64,000 bases of DNA, taken from positions 22,939,969-23,003,968 of the forward strand of contig JAKTNV010000004.1 of assembly GCA_022747635.1 (NCBI GenBank), read 5' to 3'. The notes below the pieces were generated by a model. That model was not told where the DNA came from, made no database searches, and worked only from the letters and a program-made list of their open reading frames with translations. A program made the translations under genes and the position numbers. This document shows, in pieces, positions 1-11,085 of the stretch (position 1 is its first letter; every line of letters starts with the position of its first letter). The stretch comes from Hetaerina americana (taxonomy: Eukaryota; Arthropoda; Insecta; Odonata; Calopterygidae).

Positions 1-221
1 ATTATCCTTTGTGTTTGTTTAGTCATCGAACGGAACATTGTAATTCCAAAGTAGCGTGAGCTATTTAAAACTTCATCACTTATTTGTTTATATTGTTTGC
101 GAGCATTTATTACGATTACTAGAATATAAAATAACCTCAAAAAAATCTTTTTAAAAAATGTACTTATTTGTACACGGGCAGATATTCAGATAACACCCTT
201 GATTTTTGGCAAAATTTGCAG
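1..221. other. AT-rich non-coding flank
   Basis: I see no reading frame or repeat of note here. The last 20 bases form a polypyrimidine-poor but usable splice acceptor context ending in ttgcag at 216-221, just before the candidate exon. Confidence 0.5.
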
Positions 222-301
222 GAGACACAAAGCTTACTTGGAATCCAAAATTGCCCATTAAAGCAGAATATACTTGAACTCATTGTTCAGTGGATTGAAA
301 G
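222..301 (+). CDS. candidate internal exon of an unidentified host gene
   Basis: An 80-bp segment lies between an acceptor-like ttgcag (ending at 221) and a donor-like gtaaaa (from 302). Read from its first base it is open throughout for 26 codons plus two bases. The peptide is amphipathic and helix-like: it begins ETQSLLGIQNCPLKQ and ends ELIVQWIER, with regular Leu/Ile spacing, and recalls a helical-repeat segment. The composition is less AT-biased than the flanks. I do not recognise the protein family and found no partner exon nearby, so it could be a chance open segment. If real, it is a phase 0 to phase 2 exon and the adjoining DNA is intron. Confidence 0.35.
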
Positions 302-1105
302 GTAAAATAATGCCACCTCTTTGAGAAGACGGATGGACTCTACCCAACACACAATACTTTTTTTATGTTCACAATAAGATAATTCATAAATATAATAAAA
401 AACCTACGTAGCGCAGCAGAAATAATAATTTAATCCTTCATTAAAAATTTAAAATTTCATTTTGGAATGGTTTAATCACTTTTGGGCAAAACAATTTAGT
501 ATATTCCCTTTACACGCTTGGCATAGAGGAGATACTTCTTAGAATATCTATTTTTAAAAAATAGAGGTTTTGGCAATTAAAAGAAATGCCCTATTATATT
601 ATCAATTATTATTGAATTATTTTGCAAGAATGAGGGCCAGAAATGTTTTTGTAGTTAAATGACAAAGGACTCAATTTGCACTAAAACAAATACATGGAAC
701 ATAAAATTAGGAGAACCAAAGTAGGGAAAAATCATTTCATTTCAATTTTAAGCAGGATACATTTCTATTAAGAACTAAAAATCACCTCAAAGATCAAATA
801 ACTCTTCAAAAGTATAATGTTTCACTAACTAAAAATTTAAATTCCGAAGGAACACTCTTTAAAGACGATTGCATTATCTATAGACGGATAGAGAACGTAA
901 AAGGCCGTCTGGTACTTTAAAACGACATCAATTGCCTTCCCGTTTGGGTTATAAAATGTAATATGGGTATTAACCACATTGAGGATGTGTGCAGATATTT
1001 TTAAAGTAAAAAGAACGCACGTCAGAATATTAACGCTTGCTTTGTAGATAGTATCCCAAGTAGCAGGAATTGGAAACATATATTTACTTACCTAGGGAAC
1101 TTGGA
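302..1105. other. AT-rich non-coding stretch
   Basis: No supported gene or repeat. The short minus-strand frame around 837-1079 shows no known motif and I treat it as chance. Confidence 0.55.
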
Positions 1106-1450
1106 TGGCGAGTTCAAGTGTATATCGTGCCGAGGAAGATATTTAAAATACTTCATTGGATGAAGAGGGATTTGAAAAGAAGCAGCGTAGCCACCAAGAA
1201 AAGTTTTGTAAGGCTCTGATTCGCCCTCTCTTGGAATACTCGTACATAGTATGGAGCCCGTATAATAAAGTGGTACGCAATAAGTAAAACTAAAGTTAGG
1301 TAGTGATACTCATAAAAGAACAGTGTAGGAGATATGTAGTGTCTTGTGGAATGGGAGACTTTGTAAAATAGAAGAAAAGGTGTATTTTAGGTTCATAGAA
1401 AAGTTTAAATGACGAGCCGTGGGAAGACGGACATTAAAAAATAAACAAAT
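1106..1450 (+). pseudogene. scrap of a Jockey/CR1-type LINE, 3' part of the RT ORF
   Basis: Around 1195-1290 the plus strand reads KALIRPLLEYSYIVWSPYN before a stop. This matches the conserved R-P-x-L-E-Y-x-x-x-V-W-x-P-Y block that follows the reverse transcriptase fingers and palm in Jockey, CR1 and related LINEs. Downstream, in another frame, EQCRRYVVS resembles the usual 'LExVQRRxTRxV' segment. Stops and shifts interrupt the reading and no EN or RT catalytic motif is present, so this is an old fragment. The block is short, and exact clade assignment is not possible. Confidence 0.5.
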
Positions 1451-1968
1451 TTTATGAGGAAAACTAAAACAATTTTAAAATACAAATAAAAACACAAAAA
1501 AAGAAAAGTTGTCCATTATTAAATTGAAATATTTTTAAACCTTATCAAGTACCTGAAGAGTTGAAAGAGTCCTTCCAATAAATTATTGGAAGTGTTTTTA
1601 ATAATGCGTGTACAGCAGCCGCGTGTACAGGGTGCGGGTCTAGATGATAAGCTGGCAATGACTACGTTATATTTACACCACCTTGACACAAAATATATGA
1701 TGAGGAATTCCAGTTTCACTTCAGCAGTTTAATGTTATATCTACAACTAGAGTGATCGAGGTGAATATTAACAAGAGTCATTTAGTTTCAGTAAAAAATC
1801 CTCTTTAGTTTTCGTTAGTAAAAGATAGTTTTCTTATGTTTCAAAAATAATATAGACAAGTAATTTAAAATTGGAATGACGTAATTAAAATTTTAACCCT
1901 TTCTAAGATTAATTGTGAAAAAAATCATCTAAATCTTGCTTCACTCCACTCCTGTAGCATCTCTATTT

Positions 1969-2499
1969 TTAAGATTGAGTTCGATTTGTGGGTTGAAAAG
2001 GGAAAAGACCAGGGCGAGGTTTGATCAGAAGGAGTGTGAGAAAAGGTCCCGACGACACAAGTAGCCATCTTTCACGCCGAGTGTCGCCGAATTCCCCAGA
2101 CTCTCGCTTGACTCCATCCTCCGTTCCTTCCCCGTAAAGCCATAGATGAGAATTTATTGAAAACACTACCGAAGAAAATTTCCGAAGAAGAAGGCGGCGC
2201 AAGTCCTTCCTGAACTCCGGTTCACTAGCCTCCCGCTGAGTTGGTCGGACGCTCCTCCGTTTGATGTCGATGCATGAATATTTCACAGTCTCGTACGCCG
2301 TTCGTTCGCTTTCACTGGAGAGAGCGTGAGTTCCAGGATCAGGAAAGGTCGGCCACCCACGGGAGAAGCGGGTGAGGAGCCGACTGGCTTTTGACTCGGA
2401 CCCCTCTGAGCATCTTGGGTACTCCATTTTAATGATGTAAGGGGAAAGAAAGTTCACTTGAGAGAGCTTCTTTCGCCTGGGGAAATAGGCATGCGGCAT
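1969..2499 (-). CDS. unrecognised open frame of about 177 codons in a GC-richer patch
   Basis: An uninterrupted ATG-started frame runs on the minus strand through a patch clearly richer in GC than its surroundings. It begins MPHAYFPRRKKL and ends PFQPTNRTQS. The protein is Arg/Ser-rich, with no signal peptide and no motif I know; a short hydrophobic run (FLTLLLI) lies near the C-terminus. No splice sites or polyadenylation context stand out. In GC-rich DNA stops are scarce, so a frame of this size can arise by chance. It could also be a 5' exon of a host transcript. I do not assign a function. Confidence 0.2.
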   Translation of the reverse strand: MPHAYFPRRKKLSQVNFLSPYIIKMEYPRCSEGSESKASRLLTRFSRGWPTFPDPGTHALSSESERTAYETVKYSCIDIKRRSVRPTQREASEPEFRKDLRRLLLRKFSSVVFSINSHLWLYGEGTEDGVKRESGEFGDTRRERWLLVSSGPFLTLLLIKPRPGLFPFQPTNRTQS

Positions 2500-3683
2500 G
2501 TGGGTTTACACACAACCCTACACCTGTCCACCTCCATCTGACCTTTCTCATCGGTCACAAACAAAGAAACAGATTGAAGTAATGACCAAGGACCATCATT
2601 GGTGATAGTGTTTGATATCAGTTGCCTGAAATTGGATGACGATTCGGTGCCATTTTTCCACAAAAAGAGCTGCCCTCACCTTGTCAAAAACTCACGTTAG
2701 TACATTTCATAAGGTTAGGTTATTACAAGCTTCTCCTTCACACGGAAGCAGCCATTACACAGCAAATTAGATTAAGTGTTACCTAAGCATAGTTACATGA
2801 TAAGTATTTGAAACTTTAGTCCAGTAATTATTCTATTTCTAAGGCTTTGTCATAGGTTACTTACGACTTAGTGCTTTAAAGTAAAATCAAAGAGAATTTT
2901 AAATAATAATGCCTGCCTCTAGACGTGACTTCTTCAGATCAATTATCTTTTGCAAAAGTTTAATTTATTTTGTCATGTGCTACTCATAAATATTCTGAAT
3001 CTTTTATTCCATGAGGATTTATATTTCTGAAGTTTTATTCAGGCATTCTTGAAGGAATAAAGGGGGTAATAATGCATGCGGAATTTAAGGGTTTTTGTAA
3101 TGCGGGTTCAGGTTGTCTTCTGGGAAAGGCTACATAATATATAAGTGTAACGTATGCTTATTCATTCGAAGCCTACCTTAAAGGTATACTATCAAAATCG
3201 TATCAAATACTATCGATTTTCAGATCCCGAGTTTTTCTATTATCTTTTTCTCTCCTTTATTCGTATATCTAATATCAACATCTCGGTGATTCACTGTTAC
3301 TCTTGAAATCCTTTGTTTCACTAGCACGGATATCACTATTTTAATCTACTTTTTTTACTGGTCTTCTGTGTCAAACGTTGGGCGGAATCTGAGTTTTGCT
3401 CCCTTGAGTTTTATCGTCTGCCAGCGACTATTTATTGACTTTCTAGTTCTTCCATATTTTCTTAGGGACGGCATAACAAATCAGTAATCCTTAAAAACGT
3501 ACTTTTAGTAGCAACTGAATTCATTATCTTGGATAGTAAGTTCATATAGCGATATATTTGCCATAATGCAGTCTGTTTAAAATATTCTTCAGCCATTTTA
3601 TATTTCTAATATGCACCCACTTCAGAGTGGAAGCCAAATATAAACATTAATGAGTAATATTTTTGCATACACTTATAAACATA
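2500..3683. other. AT-rich non-coding stretch
   Basis: No gene, RNA or mobile element is recognisable; the short frames here show no motif. Confidence 0.5.
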
Positions 3684-3748
3684 CTTACTATATATACTTA
3701 CTATATATACTTACCATATATACTTACTATATATACTTACTATATCCG
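3684..3748. repeat. 13-bp minisatellite, five units
   Basis: The unit cttactatatata repeats five times head to tail. The third unit carries a single t-to-c change and the last decays at its end. Confidence 0.9.
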
Positions 3749-5895
3749 TGCTTCTTAGCCAAGAACGTTTCAATCCCATTTCAAAATTACTAAAAGAGGA
3801 AGTTGCTCTGGTTAAAAATCGATTTTTCTGAGGCTAATGCTCTTTCCTGTGGTGATGTAACGGAAGGCAATGATTTCCGCTCCGATTCCTCTAGAGAAAG
3901 CCAGGTCACCGAACCCATTCCACTTCTGCTTCACTTGACTGTTCGGAAACCATTCACCTTTTTGTCTCCGCTATACAATGCTCGGGCGTCAAAATAAATG
4001 GGATGTCAAATAAAATTAAATGCTCCAATACATAATTACTAAAAGCCTTACAAGGGATAACATTTTTACGAACGGGGTATGGTAAATCCTTTCAAAACGA
4101 TGATCCTTCCTTGCCACTCAAATAATAGTCATATTTAGCTGTTTTAGTGCCCTTGTGCATAAAAAAAATACATCTTTGTGGAACCATAAATCTATTATGT
4201 AATTGTAACTAGCGTGCATATTGCACAACGTCGCAGTACTTATGAATAAATATCTTCTATAGTAGGAGCTGTAGAAGTGTTTAACTTATATGTAGAATCA
4301 CAGAATGGGGATATTGTTAACTTTCCGGCATCAGTTTTATTAAAAGTCGAATGGAAAGGAAATAAGTCCGCAGGAAACAGACTTTTATACATCATGATGA
4401 AATGTTTTTCTATATTACCTCATCTTGTATCTTCTATTCACAGTTAATCGGAAAGTTTTAGGTTGACGACTGTAAAACTCTCGTTGTACTGAGATGTGTG
4501 TGCACAATTTACACATCAAATTTGGGGAGCTTTTCCTTCCTCAGTGCCATTTTTTCTCCCAAGAATATGTAGTACTTAATATGAAGAATCACAAATCTTG
4601 CGTGAAGCTGGGGGTGACCAAAATTATTCGAATTCAATCTAGGCTCTCCGATTCTGAGTATAGCCGAATGCCTCATACTTTAGGCTACCAACTACCCTAA
4701 AACTTGATTTTTTTCCAGATTATTACATTTATTCTACGTAGACCTGAAAGTGACTCGTTTTTTCTCTATAGCTAACTAGGCGTGTGGAAAACTTCAGATT
4801 CATTACTGAGAAATGCAAAGATTAAGTTTAGCCGTCTCACATAAAAGTGAAGTAAAATAAATGACCTAGAGAGTTGTGAAGAGGTAGGTACGTGGTAAGT
4901 CACAGATGCTCTTTTTTAGTAAAATTGAAAGAATGGAATGGGAGAGAGTCAAGAGCTTCAAAACACCAACAAAAGGACCACCATTGTGAATATGAAAAGG
5001 GAAAAATCGGGCACCGTCCTGTTCAAAGTTCTTATGGCAACAAAAACTACGGCGGTGGCCAGAAATATGTATACAGCGATCCACCATTTGAAAAATAGAT
5101 GGAGAATAGCAAAAAATAAATACTGTCTGACTAAAATTAATTCGTCGGAGAAGAACTTTATAATGCGATTTGACTAAACGGAACGGGGAGGAAGCTTGTA
5201 GCATTCCTGCAAGAAATGAAAATTAATGCTGGCCACCTCGCAATTTCAAAACTGCATAGCAAGAACAAAAAAGTGACGACGGCTTTGGGCATAGAAAGGT
5301 ACAAAATTCCATTTAGAAATCCAAAAATGGATGGCAAAAATTCTCCATAGGCTGGTACCGAAAAGGTTTACAATTTAAAACTAAGCTGAAAACACATGAA
5401 GATTGTGGAGATAGTAACCAATTGTAGTTAAAAAATAGCTAAGCTGAGCTTTTAAGCCCACTCATGTTAGGTAAATGAAAATTGGTTGAAATACAGATTC
5501 AAAGGACGAGAGATTGAATAGTTTACAGAGTGAAATTTTGAAGATATTGGATCGAAGGAGAACCATGAGAAGAAACCCATGAATCTCAGATGAAGTGCGG
5601 CTTTAATGGAATGAGAAAGGCAAAGTACAAAATTGAAGGAATGAAAAAATGAAAGAAAAGAATGCAAATTAATGCAAAGAATGAAATCTGAAAGAAAAAA
5701 AAGCTATGAAGGAGTAGATGGATGATCATTGCGCACCATAATATTGCTAGATCAGGTGCAGACGGTTTTTGGATATTTCTTTGATTCGGTTATCCCCCTG
5801 CGACAGTATGGGCATCCCCGGAGTTTTTCTCACGTCATAAGTGAATTCGATGAAATTTTGATCTGTTTATGCGAGCCTTGTCCTAAATTTGGTGT
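3749..5895. other. AT-rich non-coding stretch
   Basis: No feature supported. Overlapping short frames on both strands at 4866-5204 mirror each other and have no recognisable motif. Confidence 0.5.
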
Positions 5896-6125
5896 CTTGT
5901 GATTAATCAATTTCCAATGCTCTTTGAATACTCTTTAAGTTGAAAGGAGTCTATCCCGTCCTCTCTTAGTAAGCTTTCGATGCCTTTTTGAGATCTATGG
6001 CTTCTCTGATAAGACAAGGGTAGTATAAGATCTCTTTGTCAATTAATTTAACTTCCCTGATATCTCCAATACTCGTAGTTTCATTCTATATGTACTCCTT
6101 AATCGCCGACAGACGGAACTGAGAT
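5896..6125 (-). pseudogene. C-terminal relic of a Penelope-like retroelement polyprotein
   Basis: On the minus strand the segment near 6025-5984 reads YYPCLIREAIDLKK. This fits the conserved 'YyPRLIREAIEIxK' block that follows the GIY-YIG endonuclease in Penelope-like elements. Upstream, around 6110-6070, RLSAIKEYI then ETTSIGD resembles the usual 'KSAVAEH...NTxIL' segment. After a one-base shift, REDG continues the family's 'NREDG' motif. At least two in-frame stops and a frameshift show that it is dead. The RT and the GIY-YIG core are not visible. Penelope-like elements carry hammerhead ribozymes in their terminal repeats, which bears on the hammerhead-like motifs elsewhere in this window. 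Confidence 0.55.
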
Positions 6126-6508
6126 TAAATAAAAGCTGCTTCATGGTGTAAGTTTAGCAAAGAAATGGAGAAAATAAACAAGAATTGTTAAGGAATTAAG
6201 AAAAATATTAAGGTGAGAAACCAATCATTCAAGTAATGACGGTGACTTTGAAAGAGAAATGCATGTACAGGCAGGGAAATTTTATAAATGGAAAAATATT
6301 GGCATTCTAGCTTATCCACAGCTAATGTATCGTATATAAATATACTATGTTTGATACAAATGCGATATTCAGAAATCATATTGTCAAACGGGTTTGACAT
6401 AAAAAGTAAATTAATTTTCCTTTAAATAACTGTTAAATAAAAAATGAAAATCTCGTATGTTTTAAGTTAACAATTCTAATGCAACAATTTCAGAGCGTAA
6501 AAATCATT

Positions 6509-6581
6509 CGCCTTGACTGGGACTCGAACCCAGATCCCTCAATATCCGGTCGAGTGCTTTAGCCACTTAAGCTACCGAGGC
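6509..6581 (-). tRNA. tRNA-like cloverleaf, probably a tRNA-derived SINE head or pseudo-tRNA
   Basis: The minus strand folds into a 73-nt cloverleaf: acceptor GCCTCGG with TCAAGGC (six of seven pairs, one a wobble), D stem GCTT/AAGC, anticodon stem CTCGA/TTGAG, and a perfect T stem CTGGG/CCCAG around TTCGAGT. The B box is a perfect match to the pol III consensus. The nominal anticodon is GGA, but position 33 is C instead of the universal U and there is no long variable arm as expected for tRNA-Ser. I therefore favour a tRNA-derived repeat over a working tRNA. Inverted copies of attTCAGAG flank it at about 6488-6498 and 6592-6602. Confidence 0.5.
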
Positions 6582-6585
6582 GTCC

Positions 6586-7396
6586 TCTTAAACTCTGAAA
6601 TTTTGGGGCTTTTAAAGGAACTAGATGTTATGACGAAATACCGTACATACAATGTCACATGTATTCGTAGTCGTGCGCGAGGCGCCACTGTCCACGAGGT
6701 TAAAGCCAACTTTAAACACGTTAAAAGTTAAAAGTTACTGTTGCGGCATCTCCCGCAGTTTCTTTGGAATTAACAATTCTACTTTTTGGACTCAGAAAGA
6801 CAGCATTAGTGTAATTAAAAGAGTATTAAAGTCATTTTTAAACCGTGTAAGAGAAGTAAATCCTGGTAGAAAAGAAAAAATCTGAGACATAAATGAGAAT
6901 CAACATAACCGGTGAGAGGAGATGTCCGTTTGGGAGAATCGAATTAGAAGGAAAATCATCCACGAGGTAGAATAAGCAATGCACTCCTTTGTTCAAAACC
7001 CTTTTTTTCTCTCTTGAGACTCCACGTTACTATCGAACGTTTCATGGCTACAGTGAGCACCAATCAAACTAACGATACGACATTTTCTTTTAGCAGTTCA
7101 TCATATTCGTTCCATCCCAAGTATAGAATTAAGTGACTCCATCCTAAATAAAGTCACCAAACAGTTCGCCGATCACACCGTAATTTCTAATTTATTTATA
7201 AATTTTAAGGAAACATTAATGACTAGTAATTGATAAATGTTTTTAATTTTTCCACTGAATACGTTTGAGAAAGGGTATGAAATTATATGTGAATATATGT
7301 TTACGTATATCTGCTCGTAAAAATGAGAGAAAGAGGAAATTTACACACAAATATAGATAAATATAATAGGAAAGGAAAAAAACTAACTAAAGACTT
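6586..7396. other. non-coding stretch, possibly the body of the tRNA-derived repeat at its start
   Basis: The first 150 bases are GC-richer and may belong to the repeat headed by the tRNA-like sequence. Beyond about 6800 I see nothing to annotate. Confidence 0.35.
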
Positions 7397-7425
7397 ATTT
7401 TGGGGGTCTCACCCACCTTCATCAG
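7397..7425 (-). ncRNA. decayed hammerhead-like motif
   Basis: The minus strand carries a perfect CUGAUGA box (7425-7419), then a G-rich strand facing a C-rich strand (GGUGGG ... CCCCC), then AAAAU where GAAAU would be expected. The order box, stem II, GAAA is that of a hammerhead ribozyme. The changed G12 position would inactivate it. I cannot show stems I and III. Confidence 0.3.
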
Positions 7426-9375
7426 ACTATGAGAAACTCTAAATACGTTTACGCAATGAGTTACTAATTTTAACTAATTTTTCGGATATCCGATCTTTCC
7501 GGGAGTCATGAGGTGGTACATGGAGAGAAACTGCCCCACGTACCTTGATGGGTGAATTTCATATACCCTATAGGAATTACTATGACGCGAGCTCTACTTT
7601 CACAAGTGAAACCAACCTTCAGGCTGATTTCTTTAGCTTATTATAGGGTCTTAAAATATTTTTCAAGAAATAAATTTGGCCGATTCAAATTAATACTTGT
7701 ACTGAATACATTGATTCATAGTCATTTATAAGCTCTCTCTAGTCGCGTGTCCTAATAAAAGATAACACAATGCACCGTCCCGAGGCAAAAGCAACACAGT
7801 ACGGTTGAAATGCAAAAAGAATGCTGCATATACAATAAAAATGCAAACTTGTTTGCATTTTTGTTTTTTGCAAACAGGTTTTCTTTGCATTGAAAGTGAT
7901 CAAATAATCATGCCCGAGCTGCCAATATGATCGAACTTTTTTCAAACTAGTCTATTGTGGATGCATTCAGTCAATATATTTTCCAGACCTACTCGTTCTT
8001 CACCCAATATCCCCTATTTTTAACGCAAACACCACTTATTTACGTATCCCATTTCAATGTTTGGTTGGCATTTTTGCGTATTCAGATTTACGCAAATTTT
8101 ATTCATGTACAGTGTGATGAGTATTACGCCTTCATTAAATGCTATATTTTAAGCCTCTCAAACCAACTTCGACTCTATGTTTCTATTCTGCAATGAAATA
8201 TAAAACTTCAAGACATTGACAGTTGTTGCTTACAATATGGTAGGAAAAATGCCTTTATCCCTTATTACGTGTGATATTATTTAACACTTTTCGAAAAGGA
8301 AAATAAACAACCCGTTACTTCCACTGATATTTTATTTTTACCACCACAGATTCTACAGATTTACAGATACCTAAATTAAATCAAAAAGTTGAAGACCTTG
8401 ATGTGAAATTAAAATATGTACTTGTCGAATACACATGTGGTTCTTTCTGTGATTTTCATTCAATATGGAAAACTTTCAAAAATTGAAACCTGCGACTATT
8501 CCACTGGGTTAGTTAGTGAAGTTAAAACTAATTTGATTTTAATTTAGCTCCGTCACACTCAGGTATATCAATGTATTTAAGTCTTGTTGAACAGTAAAAC
8601 TGTAAGATAGCTTGTCAAAAATTTAATCGTTAATATAAATTTATTAAATCCTGTGATTAGATCATATGTAGAATATAAATTATTGATATAAATTTTATAT
8701 CAAAACGTTTAACATCGCCATTTATTAAATATTAAGTAATGGAAGATATATTATATGGTTATAACATATGTAGAAAAAAATAACATATCTATTTCGGCTC
8801 CATAACGAAAATTTCCTTAACGTATCGATGCGTTCAACTCAGTTGACACGGTTGTATCCATTGATCACTAACGGAATACTCGTTTTCATCTGCTTCTAAA
8901 CTTCGATGGAATATTCAGTGGCAGTGTTGTACATGATGGCATTGCATTATTCACTCTTTCAACCCGCATATAATGGAGATACGTAAACATCAAACTGGTA
9001 GCGCACGCGTGCGCATTATCTTGAGTGCGCAAGGGAAACGTAACGAAAACGAAAATTGCCACATGTGCCCATAGAACGTGCTGTGGGGAGGTGAACAGTT
9101 CATGGGATCTGAAAATAAGGTCCCGTCTCCAAAACGCCATTTCCTACAAATAAAAACGCCGTGGACAGAGTCGACAATGAGCCTCGGAGCCCGTGACTCA
9201 CGGGGACCATTCTGCTTAGTTACGACTGTTTAATGGTGTCATTTTCCACCTTCCAGCTCTAAGGATTTAGGATGGGCTTCTAGGCGTTCATCAGGACACC
9301 ATTATGTTTGAGAAATGGGAAGTATAAAACAAAAACGTGGTTATGGCAGCTATTCGTAGGGCTCTTGTACTTAGG
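7426..9375. other. AT-rich non-coding stretch with one small hairpin
   Basis: The only structure I note is a perfect 12-bp inverted repeat with a 2-base loop at 7837-7862 (aaaaatgcaaac / gtttgcattttt). The short frame at 8886-9140 is in a slightly GC-richer patch and has no motif. Confidence 0.5.
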
Positions 9376-9545
9376 TGACGTCAATACAAGTATATGAAAT
9401 GCAATTACGGCCTCACGCACTATATAGCGGGTCAGCAGCTACAGTCTGCTGCTTTGAGAAGACTGTGAAACCTACCTTCGTTCAGTAAAACGTACTGTGA
9501 ATATCCCTTAGACGAATACCCCTCGCCTCTTTGTACTTAAGTTGC
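9376..9545 (+). promoter_or_regulatory. promoter-like patch: CRE palindrome, TATA box, possible LTR remnant
   Basis: A perfect TGACGTCA (9376-9383) stands about 38 bp upstream of TATATAG (9421-9427). CAGT-containing initiator-like bases follow at about 9442. Downstream, 27 bases at 9514-9540 recur with four mismatches at 10485-10511. A core promoter followed by a short repeated tract would suit the U3-R-U5 of a decayed LTR element, but no primer-binding site or gag/pol frame is visible. It could equally be a host promoter; no coding exon follows convincingly. Confidence 0.25.
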
Positions 9546-10756
9546 TATGATATCCCTGGAGTATGACGATAAAGATGATGACAGCAGAAATTGATATATA
9601 CTTCCTAGAAAATGAAATTTTGTAAAAGTCGAAAAGGTCGATAAATTATTGAAAAGAATTTCTGCCGTCGGCCATTTTGCTATAGTGGTGATAGTGAATA
9701 GAAAGTACATTTTCTGTAATACTTATGATATACGGCACACAATCGGAAATGTTTCATATTAAGAGATGAGCCTATTCCTCCCAGTTGTTTACTACACACT
9801 GCTTTCCCTTCATCACCTTTTCCGATGCATATCAACGTTACATACCAGTAACATCAGCCACAGCCTATATACATGCATTATATTTTGTCCGATGACCATA
9901 CGATGAAAACTAAACCTTTGGTCAGGTAAGTTAACTACTAGCTCCTGACTTGATGCCAGCCAATTAAATACCCCAAGAGCGATTTTCTGTAGCAGATAAA
10001 ATTAAAATTAAAAAGTTATATCTGTATTATATAATTCATTATGTTACCCAAAATTCATCAAGAATAATAATATTGAAGAATTAGATGATTTGTGCAATTA
10101 ATATTATGACATGCCAATTATTTTGCAGTCTCGCATTAGTAAAAATGCAATTTTTCTGAGCAAACTAATATTTTTTTATTTAATCTATGTTACTGCTAAT
10201 GTTCTTTTGTAATAATTAGATATTAAACCGTTTTTCCCAAATGTCTCTGTTTACAACAGTTACATGTTAAAGTAAAAAATACGCGTCCAAATTTTCTAAT
10301 TATGAGAGATATTTCTGTCACACGAAAATGTCTCTTTAAAGAACAGCGGGAAATGCCGCTTACAAAGTCAATTTCAGCTAAGTTAGTCTCTGATATGTCC
10401 CGAATACGTTAATTTCACATTGTTAAAATAATTCGTGCAGCCAATTTGAATAATTTAGCACGCCGTAAAACTCTTGTATTTTCAGAATACCTCTCGTCTC
10501 TTCGTACTGAAAAAACGGTTTTTAAGAATAAGTAACCGAAAACCAACATATTTGCTGCAACGAGGCAAGCAAATCAGAGCTTTGTATTCAATTCAACGTA
10601 AACTCATGGGAATTGGGCTTATAAATTTAAAACAAACCTGTAAATTAACTTCCTTTTTCTCAAGCAAATGATTATATATTTGGATATATAATTGGTTATA
10701 TAATTTTAGAAAAACATTCCATTTTATTTTGTCTCAAAGAGAATATACATTCAATC
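9546..10756. other. AT-rich non-coding stretch
   Basis: Apart from the short repeat at 10485-10511, preceded by an acceptor-like tgtattttcag, nothing is recognisable. The frame at 10474-10671 has no known motif. Confidence 0.45.
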
Positions 10757-11085
10757 GAGATGGTGCGGGGGCTAACGCACTGGCTTCCCACCCAGAAGTC
10801 CCGGGTTCAAATCCCGTCGGTGTTGAATATTTTTCAGAGGTATCTCAATCCCCACTTAAGGTGCTTTGTGGAGGGCACTTTAAGTGAGTACGCTGTCCGT
10901 CAGATGGGACGTTAAGCTGCGAACCCCTTGGCGCTTTTCGTAAAGAGTAGGCAATTGCCGTCACCGGGTTTCCCTCCACCCTTCATCCTTTCCTTTCCCG
11001 TCCATCCCCTATGGCGGAAATGACCTCAGCTGTCGGTCGCCTCCCCTAAATACTAATACTACATACGATACGGGGCAGAATAATG
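10757..11085 (+). mobile_element. tRNA-derived SINE
   Basis: The head (about 10757-10830) is tRNA-like: a D stem GTGC/GCAC, an anticodon arm CTGG/CCAG with nominal CCC, and a perfect B box GGTTCAAATCC within the T arm CGGG/CCCG. The body runs on without a tRNA counterpart and includes gatgggacgttaagc, a motif common to arthropod and mollusc SINE bodies, then a pyrimidine-rich tract and an AT-rich end near 11085. The exact 3' end and any target-site duplication are unclear. It is non-coding and would depend on a partner LINE. Confidence 0.65.

Noticed and set aside
6509..6581. Genuine tRNA-Ser gene
   Set aside because: Position 33 is not U and the long variable arm of tRNA-Ser is missing.
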